Source: Noviherbaspirillum massiliense JC206 (GTDB lineage: Bacteria; Pseudomonadota; Gammaproteobacteria; Burkholderiales; Burkholderiaceae_D). Taken from it: a stretch of DNA of 64,000 nucleotides. The stretch covers positions 498,674 through 562,673 of the forward strand of contig NZ_HE978635.1 in assembly GCF_000312045.1 (NCBI RefSeq). The letters are read 5' to 3'. Shown piece after piece: positions 8,780 to 17,560 of this stretch. The notes beneath the pieces were generated by a model. It was not told where the DNA came from and did not search any database. It was given only the letters and a program-made list of their open reading frames with translations. A program made the translations under genes and the position numbers. How positions within the stretch are numbered: position 1 is the first letter of the stretch; each line of letters opens with the position of its first letter.

Positions 8780-9172
8780 ATGAGCGCTGAAACCAGGTAT
8801 GTCTATTTTTCGCTCAGCGGCCGGCAGATACAGCTGCTGCTCGCTGCGCTGCTGCGCAGCCTGTCGAAGATTTCGGCCTTGGGCGACACCGCGAATGATC
8901 TTCAGCGAGCGCAGGCCCTGGAACTGGAAGCGGTGCACCGGGTGCTCGAAAACCTGGGGAATACCGAGAAGAACTCGGTAAAGGTGATCCTGTCCGAGGA
9001 TCAGTTCAGCATCGTCAGCATCTCAGTGAAAACCACGTTGTTGAGCCTGGCTCCCAATCATGCGCTCAAGCAGGAATACGAGGAATTGATGGCCGCACTG
9101 GAAGCACGTCGCCCCAGTCGCCGCTCTCCGGCGCGCGATGAAGCGGTGGCCAGCGGCCTGGCCAAGCTGTGA
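8780..9172 (+). CDS. Hypothetical protein
   Basis: A 130-residue soluble protein with a strong GGGGGGAG ribosome site immediately before the ATG. It appears as two parts: an N-terminal helical region (QIQLLLAALLRSLSKI, residues 17-32) and a C-terminal part ending in a basic, disordered tail (ARRPSRRSPARDE). I recognise no family. It stands between the PLP enzyme and convergent minus-strand genes and probably has its own promoter in the 278-base gap upstream. That gap also holds a short hairpin (GCTACCG/CGGTAGC, near 8680-8700). Confidence 0.6.
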   Translation: MSAETRYVYFSLSGRQIQLLLAALLRSLSKISALGDTANDLQRAQALELEAVHRVLENLGNTEKNSVKVILSEDQFSIVSISVKTTLLSLAPNHALKQEYEELMAALEARRPSRRSPARDEAVASGLAKL

Positions 9173-9239
9173 GAGCGGCAAGCTTCCCTGTCTTTCGCGC
9201 ACTCATGCTCGCCCTGCGCCGACATGCGGAATGAAACGG

Positions 9240-9500
9240 TCAAGACCGCGCCTTGTTCGCCACTTCCTCGATCTTTTCCCCGACCTTCTGCAGTGCTTCG
9301 CCCGTCTTTTCCCCCGCTTTCCTCAGGGCTTCGCCGGTCTTTTCCATTGCCTTGTTGATGCCCCGGCCTGCGCTTGCAGCGGCCCTGTCGATATGTTCAC
9401 CGGCAGTTTGCGCCGGTCCGGCATCCGCCTGGGCCGAGGCCAGGCTTGCGGCAAGGGCGAGTACAGTCAATGCATGAAGAAAAATGCGTGGATTCGTCAT
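9240..9500 (-). CDS. Small exported protein with amphipathic KTGEAL repeats
   Basis: An 86-residue protein with a classic signal peptide (cleavage probably after ASAQADA, about residue 27). It is followed by 11-residue helical repeats: MEKTGEALRKAGEKT, then GEALQKVGEKIEEVA. The repeat pattern is that of amphipathic apolipoprotein- or LEA-like helices, so it may coat membranes or act as a periplasmic stress protein. It is the last gene of a minus-strand run (YihY, small hypothetical, MdtD-like, this gene) but is separated from mdtD by 110 bases. The role is inferred only from the repeat character. Confidence 0.6.
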   Translation of the reverse strand: MTNPRIFLHALTVLALAASLASAQADAGPAQTAGEHIDRAAASAGRGINKAMEKTGEALRKAGEKTGEALQKVGEKIEEVANKARS

Positions 9501-9610
9501 GCCTGCTCCAGTATTCCATGCTTGGTCCGCCGCAATATAGCATCGTGCCGGAGCCGGCTTCGGGACTCTTAAAAAAAGTTACATCGCGTAACGGCCAAGC
9601 GAAAGAAGTG

Positions 9611-11032
9611 CTAGGCGATTTCGGTTTCGACTTCCTGCTTCTCCGGTTTTTCCGGAGTTTTGATATCCGGCGAGAGCTGCCAGAAAATCCAGGCGGTAGC
9701 GGCGGTGATGAATCCCATGCAGACAAAGCTGGCATGGAAGGCTGGCAGAGACTGGTTCGCATGGTCATGGCCGAACAGTCCGGAAAAGGTCGCCAGCAGG
9801 GCGCCCGCTGTCGCCACGCCAAGGCTCATCGACAGCATCATCACCATCGACAGCAGGCCATTGCCGCTGCTGGCATGCGCGCCTTCCAGGTCTTTCAGGG
9901 TCAGCGTATTCATCGCAGTAAATTGCAGGGAATTGACGGCACCGAAGAAAGCCAGCTGGAGCAGGCGCAGCCAGGATGGCTGCGCAGGCGATATCAGCGC
10001 GAAGCTCGCGATCGTCAGGCCGGCCAGTACCGTGTTGAGGATCAGAACTTTGCGGTAGCCGGCGCGCTTGATCAACGGCGTGCCGATGCGCTTGATCAGG
10101 ATGCCGGCGATGGCAACCGGGATCATCATCATGCCTGCCTCCAGCGGCGTGTAGCCGAGGGTCAGTTGCAGCAGGAGCGGAATCAGGAACGGCATGCTGC
10201 CGCTGCCGATGCGTGCAAACAGATTGCCGAGGACGCCGACAGTGAAGGTTTCAATCTTGAACAATTCCAGGGGAAAGAGGGGATCGGGCCGGCGCGCGGC
10301 GCGCAGCCAGTATGCCGCCAGGCAGAGCAGGCCGAAGATCAGCAGGATCAGCACGGTGGCGCCGCGCATCGCGAACTCGGACAAGCTATCCAGGGAAAGC
10401 GAAATCGTGATCATGCTGAGAGCAAGCAGCAGATAACCGCCAATGTCGAAGCGCGCCGCCAGCGGCGCCCGGCTGTCCGGCATGTAGGCGATTGTGGCCA
10501 GGCAGCCGATGATTCCAACGGGAAGATTGATCAGGAATATCCAGTGCCATGATGCAAATTGCACCAGCCAGCCGCCCAGGGTCGGACCAACGAGAGGGCC
10601 GATCAGGCCGGGAATGGTGACAAGACTCATCGCGTGCAGGAATTTCTCGCGCGGGAAGGCGCGCAAAACCGCGAGCCGCCCCACCGGCAACAGCATCGCA
10701 CCACCGATTCCCTGGACCACGCGCGAGGCGGCCAGGAAAGTCAGGTTGGGCGAGTAGGCGCACAGTAGCGAGCCGAAGGTAAACAGGATGAGCGCGGACA
10801 GGAATACCCGGCGCGTACCGAAGCGATCGGCCAGCCAACCGGAGGCGGGAATCAGCATGGCCATTGCCAGCGAATAGGCGATGACCACCGACTGCATGCG
10901 CAGCGGGCTTTCACCAAGGCTTTGTGCCATCGCCGGCAAGGCAGTGTTGACGATGGTCGCGTCCAGCGTCTGCATGAAAAAGCCGACGGCTGCGATCCAG
11001 AGCAGCATGTTGGGCGATTTTTCTGCTTTCAT
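9611..11032 (-). CDS. mdtD: DHA2-family MFS multidrug transporter (MdtD-like)
   Basis: A 473-residue protein with about 14 hydrophobic segments, the size and topology of the DHA2 drug:H+ antiporter family. Motif C-like GPLVGPTLGG lies after TM5. LDATIVNTALPAMAQSLG, near residue 24, is the family's characteristic TM1 segment (D1 motif). GWLADRFGTRRVF is the loop 2-3 motif A. It should export hydrophobic compounds from the cytoplasm using the proton gradient. The nearest homologue known to me is E. coli MdtD. No membrane-fusion partner is adjacent. The substrate is unknown. Confidence 0.85.
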   Translation of the reverse strand: MKAEKSPNMLLWIAAVGFFMQTLDATIVNTALPAMAQSLGESPLRMQSVVIAYSLAMAMLIPASGWLADRFGTRRVFLSALILFTFGSLLCAYSPNLTFLAASRVVQGIGGAMLLPVGRLAVLRAFPREKFLHAMSLVTIPGLIGPLVGPTLGGWLVQFASWHWIFLINLPVGIIGCLATIAYMPDSRAPLAARFDIGGYLLLALSMITISLSLDSLSEFAMRGATVLILLIFGLLCLAAYWLRAARRPDPLFPLELFKIETFTVGVLGNLFARIGSGSMPFLIPLLLQLTLGYTPLEAGMMMIPVAIAGILIKRIGTPLIKRAGYRKVLILNTVLAGLTIASFALISPAQPSWLRLLQLAFFGAVNSLQFTAMNTLTLKDLEGAHASSGNGLLSMVMMLSMSLGVATAGALLATFSGLFGHDHANQSLPAFHASFVCMGFITAATAWIFWQLSPDIKTPEKPEKQEVETEIA

Positions 11033-11107
11033 CGGCCGGTCCGGTCCTCTCCTCTGCTGCTCCGGCCAGCGGCCCGAATGGATCCAGGCAGTTGACTATT
11101 CATGCTG

Positions 11108-11344
11108 CTACTGATGAAACCGGTTTCGACCGCCATCTCCGCAGACTGCCCGCATTTTCCTTTCGATAGCCGTCCGCAACTCGCCGAAGGTAATTCGGCC
11201 ATCGGCGGCAATGCCTAGGTCCCTGGCTTGCTGGCGCAAGGGATCGTCAGGCGGCACGACATTGATTTCGAGGTCTTCCGTTACTTCCAACAGCGACTGC
11301 ACATCCTTGAGCAGCTGTTCGATTGCGCGAGGGTCCGTCGCCAT
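11108..11344 (-). CDS. Small hypothetical acidic protein
   Basis: A 78-residue protein, helical in its N-terminal third (AIEQLLKDVQSLLEV) with a C-terminal segment that resembles a recognition helix (GRITFGELRTAIERKM). A GAGGA ribosome site precedes the ATG. It begins 24 bases after the end of the YihY-type gene and 75 bases before mdtD on the same strand, so it is likely part of that transcript. I recognise no family. Confidence 0.55.
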   Translation of the reverse strand: MATDPRAIEQLLKDVQSLLEVTEDLEINVVPPDDPLRQQARDLGIAADGRITFGELRTAIERKMRAVCGDGGRNRFHQ

Positions 11345-11368
11345 ATCCTGTTCCTCGTTGACCTGGAT

Positions 11369-12529
11369 TCAGCCCGCCCGGGAAGGAAGGCTGTTGCCTG
11401 CGCCCGCTCCGGCAATCTGTTTGTGCTGCCGGGGCTGCTGCTTGCTTTCCGTACTCTGTGCGCGGCTGCCGATTTCGACGGCATACTCATGGGTGAACAG
11501 GGCGCCATAAAAGAAGATCTGCGCCGAGTAATAGATCCAGGTAATGAGAATCACCACTGAGCCAGCCGCACCGTAGGAAGAACTGATGTCGCTGTGAGCG
11601 ACATACATGCCGATCAGGAATTTGCCGACCGTAAACAGCACCGCGGTAAGCAGCGCACCGACGAGTACGTCCTTCCATGCGATTTTCGCGGCAGGCATGT
11701 ATTTGAAGATCACCGCGAACAGCGCGGTCACGATCAGGAAGGAAATCGTATCGGAAATGGCGAGCGAGATGATCTTGAACGCCGAATCTGACGCGACGTC
11801 GCCCCACAAATTGCCGAGGGCGGCCAGTGCAGTGCTCACGGCCAGCGAGGCTAGCAGCATCAGCACGAGCACCAGGATGAGGCCGAAGGACAGGAAGCGC
11901 TCGCGCAGGAGATTCCACAATCCCGATTTGCCTGTTGGCGGCACTTCCCACAGTTCATCCAGGCTGTCCTTCAGTTCCGAAAATGCAGTGGTCGCGCTCA
12001 CCAGCACCAGCACCGCCGATACCATGCCTGCAATCATGCCGCCGTTTTCATGACGCGACCCCGCCAGAATGGTCTTGATGGCTTCCGCTCCCTGCGCGCC
12101 CATCAGACCTGACATCTGCTCCACCAGCAACTGCCGCACCGTGTTTTCCCCGAAGAACACGCCCGCCAGCGTGACGACCAGCACCAGCATGGGCGCGAGC
12201 GAAAACAAGGTGTACAGGGCAAATGCCGCGCCCTTGCTGGCCGCACGGCGCGCAGACCAGGCCTTGGCGGCCGCGATCACGATATGCAGCAGCGCCTTCG
12301 GATAGGATGACTGCCGCGTCGCCGGCGCCGCCTTGGGGGTGTCGGTAGGCTGCGCGCTTTCAGTTGGCGCAGCTTGGAGTGGCGGCGCAATTGGAACATC
12401 GGCGAGAGAGTGGGAGCTATTCCGGTGCGATTTCCGACTTCGCAGTTGCCAGAGTGAGAAGGCCGCAGCGGCGATCTTTGCCAGATTCAGAAACAGTTCC
12501 CTTTTTTCCAGGCGATGGATGCTTGTCAT
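11369..12529 (-). CDS. YihY/BrkB-family inner membrane protein
   Basis: A 386-residue YihY (BrkB, once called RNase BN) family protein. The conserved core starts at GAAFALYTLFSLAPMLVLV (about residue 100). It has six hydrophobic segments and the SELKDSLDELWEVP signature near residue 195. The ~80 residues before the core are proline/alanine-rich and variable. The start at 12529 has GGGAG eight bases upstream; an in-frame ATG at 12580 lacks one. The family's function is unsettled, and transport or envelope roles have been proposed. It heads the minus-strand run towards mdtD. Confidence 0.8.
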   Translation of the reverse strand: MTSIHRLEKRELFLNLAKIAAAAFSLWQLRSRKSHRNSSHSLADVPIAPPLQAAPTESAQPTDTPKAAPATRQSSYPKALLHIVIAAAKAWSARRAASKGAAFALYTLFSLAPMLVLVVTLAGVFFGENTVRQLLVEQMSGLMGAQGAEAIKTILAGSRHENGGMIAGMVSAVLVLVSATTAFSELKDSLDELWEVPPTGKSGLWNLLRERFLSFGLILVLVLMLLASLAVSTALAALGNLWGDVASDSAFKIISLAISDTISFLIVTALFAVIFKYMPAAKIAWKDVLVGALLTAVLFTVGKFLIGMYVAHSDISSSYGAAGSVVILITWIYYSAQIFFYGALFTHEYAVEIGSRAQSTESKQQPRQHKQIAGAGAGNSLPSRAG

Positions 12530-12808
12530 GAGTGCTTCTCCCGAAAAGGACGGCACATCTGAAAGTGGATTTTCCTGCATGCTCTTTTATCCATACGAGT
12601 GGACAGGCCGCGGATTTGTTCCTGAGCATGTGATGCCTGCCTGTCAATGAAATCCGCAGCAGCATCAGGAAATTGTTGCCACAAAGGCTAGCAAAACATG
12701 CTGCATGTGCTCGATGGGATTTCGTTGGCATGCAAATTCTCTGCACGCTTGTGGCGGGAGTCTTACAATGTGTTGTTTACCGTCACAATTGGAATAGGGA
12801 AAGCAGTA

Positions 12809-14101
12809 ATGAGTATGCAGCACAGCGGCGCAGGAAAAGGCAATTCAGCCGCTACAGTATTGTTTGCCAGCTTGATCGGTACCACCATCGAGTTCTTTGA
12901 TTTCTACATCTACGCCACCGCCGCAGTCCTGGTTTTTCCCAAGCTGTTTTTCCCATCCTCCGACCCGACCGCAGCCACGCTGCAGTCGCTCGCGACTTTT
13001 GCGATCGCATTCTTTGCAAGGCCGGTGGGTTCGGCGGTGTTCGGCCATTACGGCGACCGCATCGGACGCAAGGTCACGCTGGTCGCCGCCTTGCTGACGA
13101 TGGGGATTTCGACCGTGGTCATCGGCTTGCTGCCAACTTATTCAACGATTGGAACGGTGGCGCCTCTGCTGCTGGCGCTGTGCCGGTTCGGTCAGGGCCT
13201 CGGCCTGGGCGGCGAATGGGGAGGGGCAGTGCTGCTTGCCACCGAAAACGCGCCGCCGGGAAAGCGGGCCTGGTATGGCATGTTTCCGCAACTCGGCGCT
13301 CCGATCGGCTTCTTCCTCTCCGGCGGCATTTTCCTTCTCCTGAGCGAAACGCTCAGCGATGCGCAGTTCTTCAGCTTCGGCTGGCGCATCCCTTTCCTTG
13401 CCAGCGCGCTGCTGGTGCTCATGGGCTTGTACGTGCGTCTGAAGATCACGGAAACGCCGGTGTTCCAGAAAGTGCTGGACAAGAACGAGCGCGTCGAAGT
13501 GCCGGTGCTGGCAGTGTTCCGCGACCATGGCCGGATGCTGGTGCTCGGTACCGTGATCGCCGTTGCAACCTTCGTGCTGTTCTATCTGATGACGGTGTTC
13601 GCGCTCAGCTGGGGCACCAGCGCGCTGGGTTACTCGCGCCGTGAGTTCCTGCTGCTGCAACTGTTTGCGGTAGTGTTCTTCGCACTGACGATTCCGCTGT
13701 CGGCCGTGCTTGCGGACCGCTACGGCCGCCGATTCGCCATGATCCTGGTCTCGGCCGGGATTGTCCTGTTCGGCTTGCTGATGCCCGTCATGTTCAAGTC
13801 CGGGAATGCGCTGGAAGTCACCTTGTTCATGTCGCTCGGCCTGGGCTTGATGGGAATGACTTACGGTCCCCTGGGTACCCTGCTGTCGGAATTGTTCCCG
13901 GCAGAAGTGCGCTACACCGGCTCCTCGGTGACCTTCAATTTCGCAGGCATCATCGGCGCTTCGCTGGCGCCGTACATCGCCACCTGGCTGGCGTCGAACT
14001 ATGGCCTCAAGTATGTCGGCTTTTATCTGTCGATCGCAGCCGTGTTGACCCTGATCGCCTTGCTGTTTACGAGGAAAACCCGGGCGCACAGTTTCGCGTG
14101 A
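12809..14101 (+). CDS. MFS transporter, metabolite:H+ symporter (MHS) family
   Basis: A 430-residue, 12-helix transporter. Family marks are IGTTIEFFDFYIYATAAVL in TM1, GDRIGRKVTL in the loop 2-3 motif, and GLGLGGEWGGAVLLATENAP, the MHS signature shared with ShiA, ProP and KgtP. The expected substrate is a small organic acid or compatible solute taken up with protons. The frame is open to 12698, but AGGGA precedes the ATG at 12809, and the extra 37 residues do not resemble the family. A strong hairpin (14122-14150) follows the stop. Confidence 0.82.
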   Translation: MSMQHSGAGKGNSAATVLFASLIGTTIEFFDFYIYATAAVLVFPKLFFPSSDPTAATLQSLATFAIAFFARPVGSAVFGHYGDRIGRKVTLVAALLTMGISTVVIGLLPTYSTIGTVAPLLLALCRFGQGLGLGGEWGGAVLLATENAPPGKRAWYGMFPQLGAPIGFFLSGGIFLLLSETLSDAQFFSFGWRIPFLASALLVLMGLYVRLKITETPVFQKVLDKNERVEVPVLAVFRDHGRMLVLGTVIAVATFVLFYLMTVFALSWGTSALGYSRREFLLLQLFAVVFFALTIPLSAVLADRYGRRFAMILVSAGIVLFGLLMPVMFKSGNALEVTLFMSLGLGLMGMTYGPLGTLLSELFPAEVRYTGSSVTFNFAGIIGASLAPYIATWLASNYGLKYVGFYLSIAAVLTLIALLFTRKTRAHSFA

Positions 14102-14121
14102 CAACCGCTGTCCGCTTGCTG

Positions 14122-14150
14122 ACCGCGCAAGGTCCTCGGCCTTGCGCGGT
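14122..14150 (+). terminator. Hairpin downstream of the MHS transporter
   Basis: Perfect 11-base stem (ACCGCGCAAGG/CCTTGCGCGGT) with a 7-base loop, 20 bases after the stop at 14101. There is no T-run after it, so it may be a processing or bidirectional stem and not a classical intrinsic terminator. Its position between two same-strand genes fits transcript separation. Confidence 0.55.
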
Positions 14151-14224
14151 TAAGCGATGCGATTAGCAATGCGGCACGTTTGGCGCTACCATCGGATCCT
14201 TGCCAAGCTTGCAAAAGGATCTGC

Positions 14225-14917
14225 ATGGATGCCGACTACGTCATCATTACCGTTCACCTGCTCGGGGCATTGATCGCCGGTGGAGTCATCGGCCTCGAAC
14301 GCAGCTATCACGGCCGCCCTGCCGGCTTCCGCACGCATACCCTGGTCAGTCTCGCATCCAGCCTGCTGATGCTGGTAATGCTTTATCAGTGGAAATGGCT
14401 GCCGGGCGTTCCGGCGGATACGATTCGTACCGACCCGACGCGGATGGCGCAGGGGATCATGACCGGCATCGGTTTTCTCGGCGCCGGCGTCATCTTCAAG
14501 GAAGGCTTGAGCGTGCGCGGCCTGACCACGGCGGCGTCGATCTGGATGACGGCGGCAATCGGCATCCTGATCGGCATCGGCTTTTATTTCCCCGCGATCC
14601 TCGCGACTCTGCTGACGCTTGGCGTGCTGTCGGTATTCCGCTGGCTCGAGGCGCGCATCCCTTCCCATACCTACGCCCACCATTCCATCCGCTTCGACCG
14701 CGAAAACGTCATGCCGGAGCAAGACGTCAGGGCGCTGCTGGCCAGCTACGGCTTCACCGTCGCCAACATGAGCTATCGACTCACCGACGATGGCCTGTCA
14801 TTCGAATACCGGATGGTGCTGCAGACTTCCGACGTAAAGAACACGTCGAGGCTTGCCGCCGACCTGCGCGGCATGAAGCAGGTGCGCTGCTTCCAGATTT
14901 CGCCTACCGGTGATTAG
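14225..14917 (+). CDS. MgtC/SapB family inner membrane protein
   Basis: A 230-residue protein. The MgtC signature occupies the N-terminal ~130 residues: GVIGLERSYHGRPAGFRTHTLV, then GIMTGIGFLGAGVIFKEG, then GLTTAASIWMTAAIGILIGIG, with four to five helices. A soluble C-terminal domain of about 85 residues follows, probably ACT-like, starting near residue 150. In Salmonella, MgtC acts in low-Mg2+ and intramacrophage survival; in free-living bacteria the role is less clear. The ATG at 14225 has an AAAGGA site. It stands alone, and its 3' end faces the convergent SbcC-like gene 9 bases away. Confidence 0.8.
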   Translation: MDADYVIITVHLLGALIAGGVIGLERSYHGRPAGFRTHTLVSLASSLLMLVMLYQWKWLPGVPADTIRTDPTRMAQGIMTGIGFLGAGVIFKEGLSVRGLTTAASIWMTAAIGILIGIGFYFPAILATLLTLGVLSVFRWLEARIPSHTYAHHSIRFDRENVMPEQDVRALLASYGFTVANMSYRLTDDGLSFEYRMVLQTSDVKNTSRLAADLRGMKQVRCFQISPTGD

Positions 14918-14926
14918 ATAGAAAAT

Positions 14927-17560
14927 TTACGCCGCGACCCGCATCGACTGTATGCTCCGCGGGACGACGCCGAGATCGTTCCATGCCTCGGGATGGCAGG
15001 TGAATACCAGGATCTGGTGGCGTTCCTGCGCATCGAGCAGGGCGCGCTTGATCCGGTCGCGCCGAGCGGCATCCGTATGCACCACCGCATCGTCCAGCAG
15101 AAGCAGGGTCGGCACTTGGGCTTCCCGCAGCAGGTCCGCATAGGCGAGGCGGCACAGGATGCCGAGCTGCTCTTGGGTACCGAAGCTCAGTTGCCCGAGC
15201 TGCGCTTCCCAGCCGTTGCGCCTGAAGCCTGCCGGCGACAGCTTGTCGTCGAGTGAAAGACCGGCCTGGGGAAACAGCTTCCTGCAGTAATGCTCCAGGC
15301 GCGACAGCAGCGGCGCCTGCAGACGCTGCACCATCCGGTCGCGCTCTTCCACCAGCAGGTCGGCGAGCAGGGCGAGCGCATCGGCGCGCAGCGCCAGCTC
15401 CTGCTGGCGCCGGCCCAGTTGTTCGAGCGCGGCTTCCGCTTCTGCCAGGCGCTCGCCGAGGCCGGATGCACCCACCTGTTCCAGGCGGGCACCAAGCGCG
15501 ATCAGTTCGCCCTTCTGCCTGTCATGCGCTTCCCTTTGCAACCGGGCAGACCGGGCAAAACGTTCCGCATCGCCTTCATCGACTTCGGTTGCCAATTCTT
15601 CGAGCCGCCTCTTTGCGGCTTCGATCTCGCTCGCGCGCATGCCGGCCGTCGCCAGCGCATCGGCCAGCTCATCCTGGTCTTGCCGCCTCCGCGCCTGCCA
15701 GTCGGTTGCCCCTAGCAGCCTGCGCTTGGCCTCGAGCTGCTCAAAGAGGGAGGAAGTTCTTGCTTCCAGACTGGAGCGCATGCCGATCAATTCGCGGTGC
15801 CGCTGCTCGCATGCCGCGTGGCGCGCAGTGGCTTGCGCGAGCCGCTCCTTCGCTTCCTGCAGGGGCAATGCATGCGCGACGTCCGGCATCGCCGCCAGCA
15901 CGTCCTGCGTCTGCTGCAGGCCGGCCCGAGCTGCGTCGCGCGCGCTTTCGAGCGCATCGATGCCCTTGGGCGCATGAAATTGCAATTGCCGGTTCAGGCT
16001 GTCGAGTTCCCGCTCCAGGCCTTGGTGCGCGAGGAAGCGGCCTTCGGCATCGGCAAGCGTCGATACCCTCAGGGCCAGGAACAGGGCTGCCTGCTCCGCC
16101 TTGCGTTCGCCATGCTGGGCAGACAGGCTCGACAGGTTCGATGCGCCGGGAATGATGGTGACTTCGCCGACGCCCGGAATTTGCAGAACCGCTTTCCCTT
16201 CCAGCAGCTTGTGGCCGCTGCCCTGAAGGATGGCATCGTCCAGGCGCAACGCCTTGCCGTCCGCCAGCCGGTATTCGATGCGAGTGCCGGCGGCATCCAT
16301 CTTCGCCTGCAGGGACGAGAGTTCCGTTTCCAGCGCACGCAGCCGGCGCAGCTTCGCTTCATCGATCCTTGTCTTGCCCGCTTCGGTCTGGACCGACTTG
16401 ATCTGCACTCGAATGGCTTGCGCTTCCCTGAGGCTGTGTCCCAGGCGGTCGAGTTCTTCCTGCTGCCATTGCGCCTTCGCCTGCAAGTCCTTCGCCTGTT
16501 CCGCCGTCTGCGCCAGTTGCAGCTGCTGCCGCGCCTGTTCCACTGCGGCAGCGAAATCGCCCATCGTCCGCAGCTGTTGATCCAGTTCGCCAGCCGCTTC
16601 ATCGGCCGCCTTGCGCGCCTTCGCATGCTCGGCTTCCAAAGTTGCAAACGCTTCGAGGTCCCGGTTCGCATCCAGCTCCCGTTCCCGCAGCAGGCGTATT
16701 TTTTCCCTGCCCGCATTCTGCAGGCTTTCCAGCTGATCGAGCGCGCGCTTGGCGATGCGCAATTCCTCGACCTTGCTGCGCGCATCGGCCGCCTTCTTCT
16801 CCAGCGCTTCCCATGGCTTTTGCCGCGCGACCTGATCGTACTCGGCCTGCAGGCTGGCAAGCCGGTCCACGTCTTCCTCGAACTGTCCCTGCTGGCGGCG
16901 CAACTGCTGCGCCTGTTCGCGTGCCTGGGCGAGCTCGGCTTCGACGGCGGCGAGTTCGCCGGTGGGCTTGCGGATCTTTTCCGTCACGAGCGAATGCAAT
17001 TCCCGATTCACTGCGGCGATCAGCACATCCTCGCCGCTTTCGATCTTCGCCCCCGACAACTGGTTAAGCGCTTCGCGCAGGTAGATCGCCGCATGGGTAA
17101 CGGGCCCGTCGACATCCTGTGCCTGGCCCTGGGTCACCCACAACAGGCCGGGAATGCCGCCATGTTCCGGCGACGCCGAACCGCGTCCCGGGCGCGAGAA
17201 GCGCAGCAGGGCGGCCAATGCTTCTTCCGCTTCTTCGCCTTCCAGCCGGTGGCGGCCATCGTGTATCAGCTCGCAGCGGGCTTTGGTGACGAAGCTCTTG
17301 CGCAGCAGGTAATGCTGCTCGCCGGTGGTGAATTCCACTTCAATGCGCGGTTGTCCGGACGACGCCTGCCACGGCACCAGGTGCTTGAGCGTGCTCGAGC
17401 GGTGTTTTTCGAGGAAGACCGTGCGTACCGCGGTGGCGATGCTGGTCTTGCCGGATTCGTTCGGGCCAGTGAAGATGTTCAGGCCGGGGCTGAGCTCGTC
17501 GATCAGGACCTGGCCGGCGAACTGCTTGAAGTCTTCGATCAGGATGCGCTTGAGTTTCAT
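14927..17560 (-). CDS. SbcC/YhaN-like AAA ATPase without zinc hook
   Basis: An 877-residue SMC/Rad50-type protein. The N-terminus has the Walker A motif GPNESGKTS (residues ~33-41) after DFKQFAGQ. Long coiled-coil arms rich in Gln, Arg, Glu and Ala fill residues ~190-450 and ~510-780. The C-terminal head has LSFGTQEQLG as the ABC signature and LLLLDDAVVHTD as Walker B. I find no CxxC at the apex, so the Rad50 zinc hook is missing, as in Bacillus YhaN. It is also shorter than E. coli SbcC (~1048 residues). It overlaps the nuclease gene by four bases (ATGA) and should act with it in processing of DNA ends or hairpins. Confidence 0.85.
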   Translation of the reverse strand: MKLKRILIEDFKQFAGQVLIDELSPGLNIFTGPNESGKTSIATAVRTVFLEKHRSSTLKHLVPWQASSGQPRIEVEFTTGEQHYLLRKSFVTKARCELIHDGRHRLEGEEAEEALAALLRFSRPGRGSASPEHGGIPGLLWVTQGQAQDVDGPVTHAAIYLREALNQLSGAKIESGEDVLIAAVNRELHSLVTEKIRKPTGELAAVEAELAQAREQAQQLRRQQGQFEEDVDRLASLQAEYDQVARQKPWEALEKKAADARSKVEELRIAKRALDQLESLQNAGREKIRLLRERELDANRDLEAFATLEAEHAKARKAADEAAGELDQQLRTMGDFAAAVEQARQQLQLAQTAEQAKDLQAKAQWQQEELDRLGHSLREAQAIRVQIKSVQTEAGKTRIDEAKLRRLRALETELSSLQAKMDAAGTRIEYRLADGKALRLDDAILQGSGHKLLEGKAVLQIPGVGEVTIIPGASNLSSLSAQHGERKAEQAALFLALRVSTLADAEGRFLAHQGLERELDSLNRQLQFHAPKGIDALESARDAARAGLQQTQDVLAAMPDVAHALPLQEAKERLAQATARHAACEQRHRELIGMRSSLEARTSSLFEQLEAKRRLLGATDWQARRRQDQDELADALATAGMRASEIEAAKRRLEELATEVDEGDAERFARSARLQREAHDRQKGELIALGARLEQVGASGLGERLAEAEAALEQLGRRQQELALRADALALLADLLVEERDRMVQRLQAPLLSRLEHYCRKLFPQAGLSLDDKLSPAGFRRNGWEAQLGQLSFGTQEQLGILCRLAYADLLREAQVPTLLLLDDAVVHTDAARRDRIKRALLDAQERHQILVFTCHPEAWNDLGVVPRSIQSMRVAA

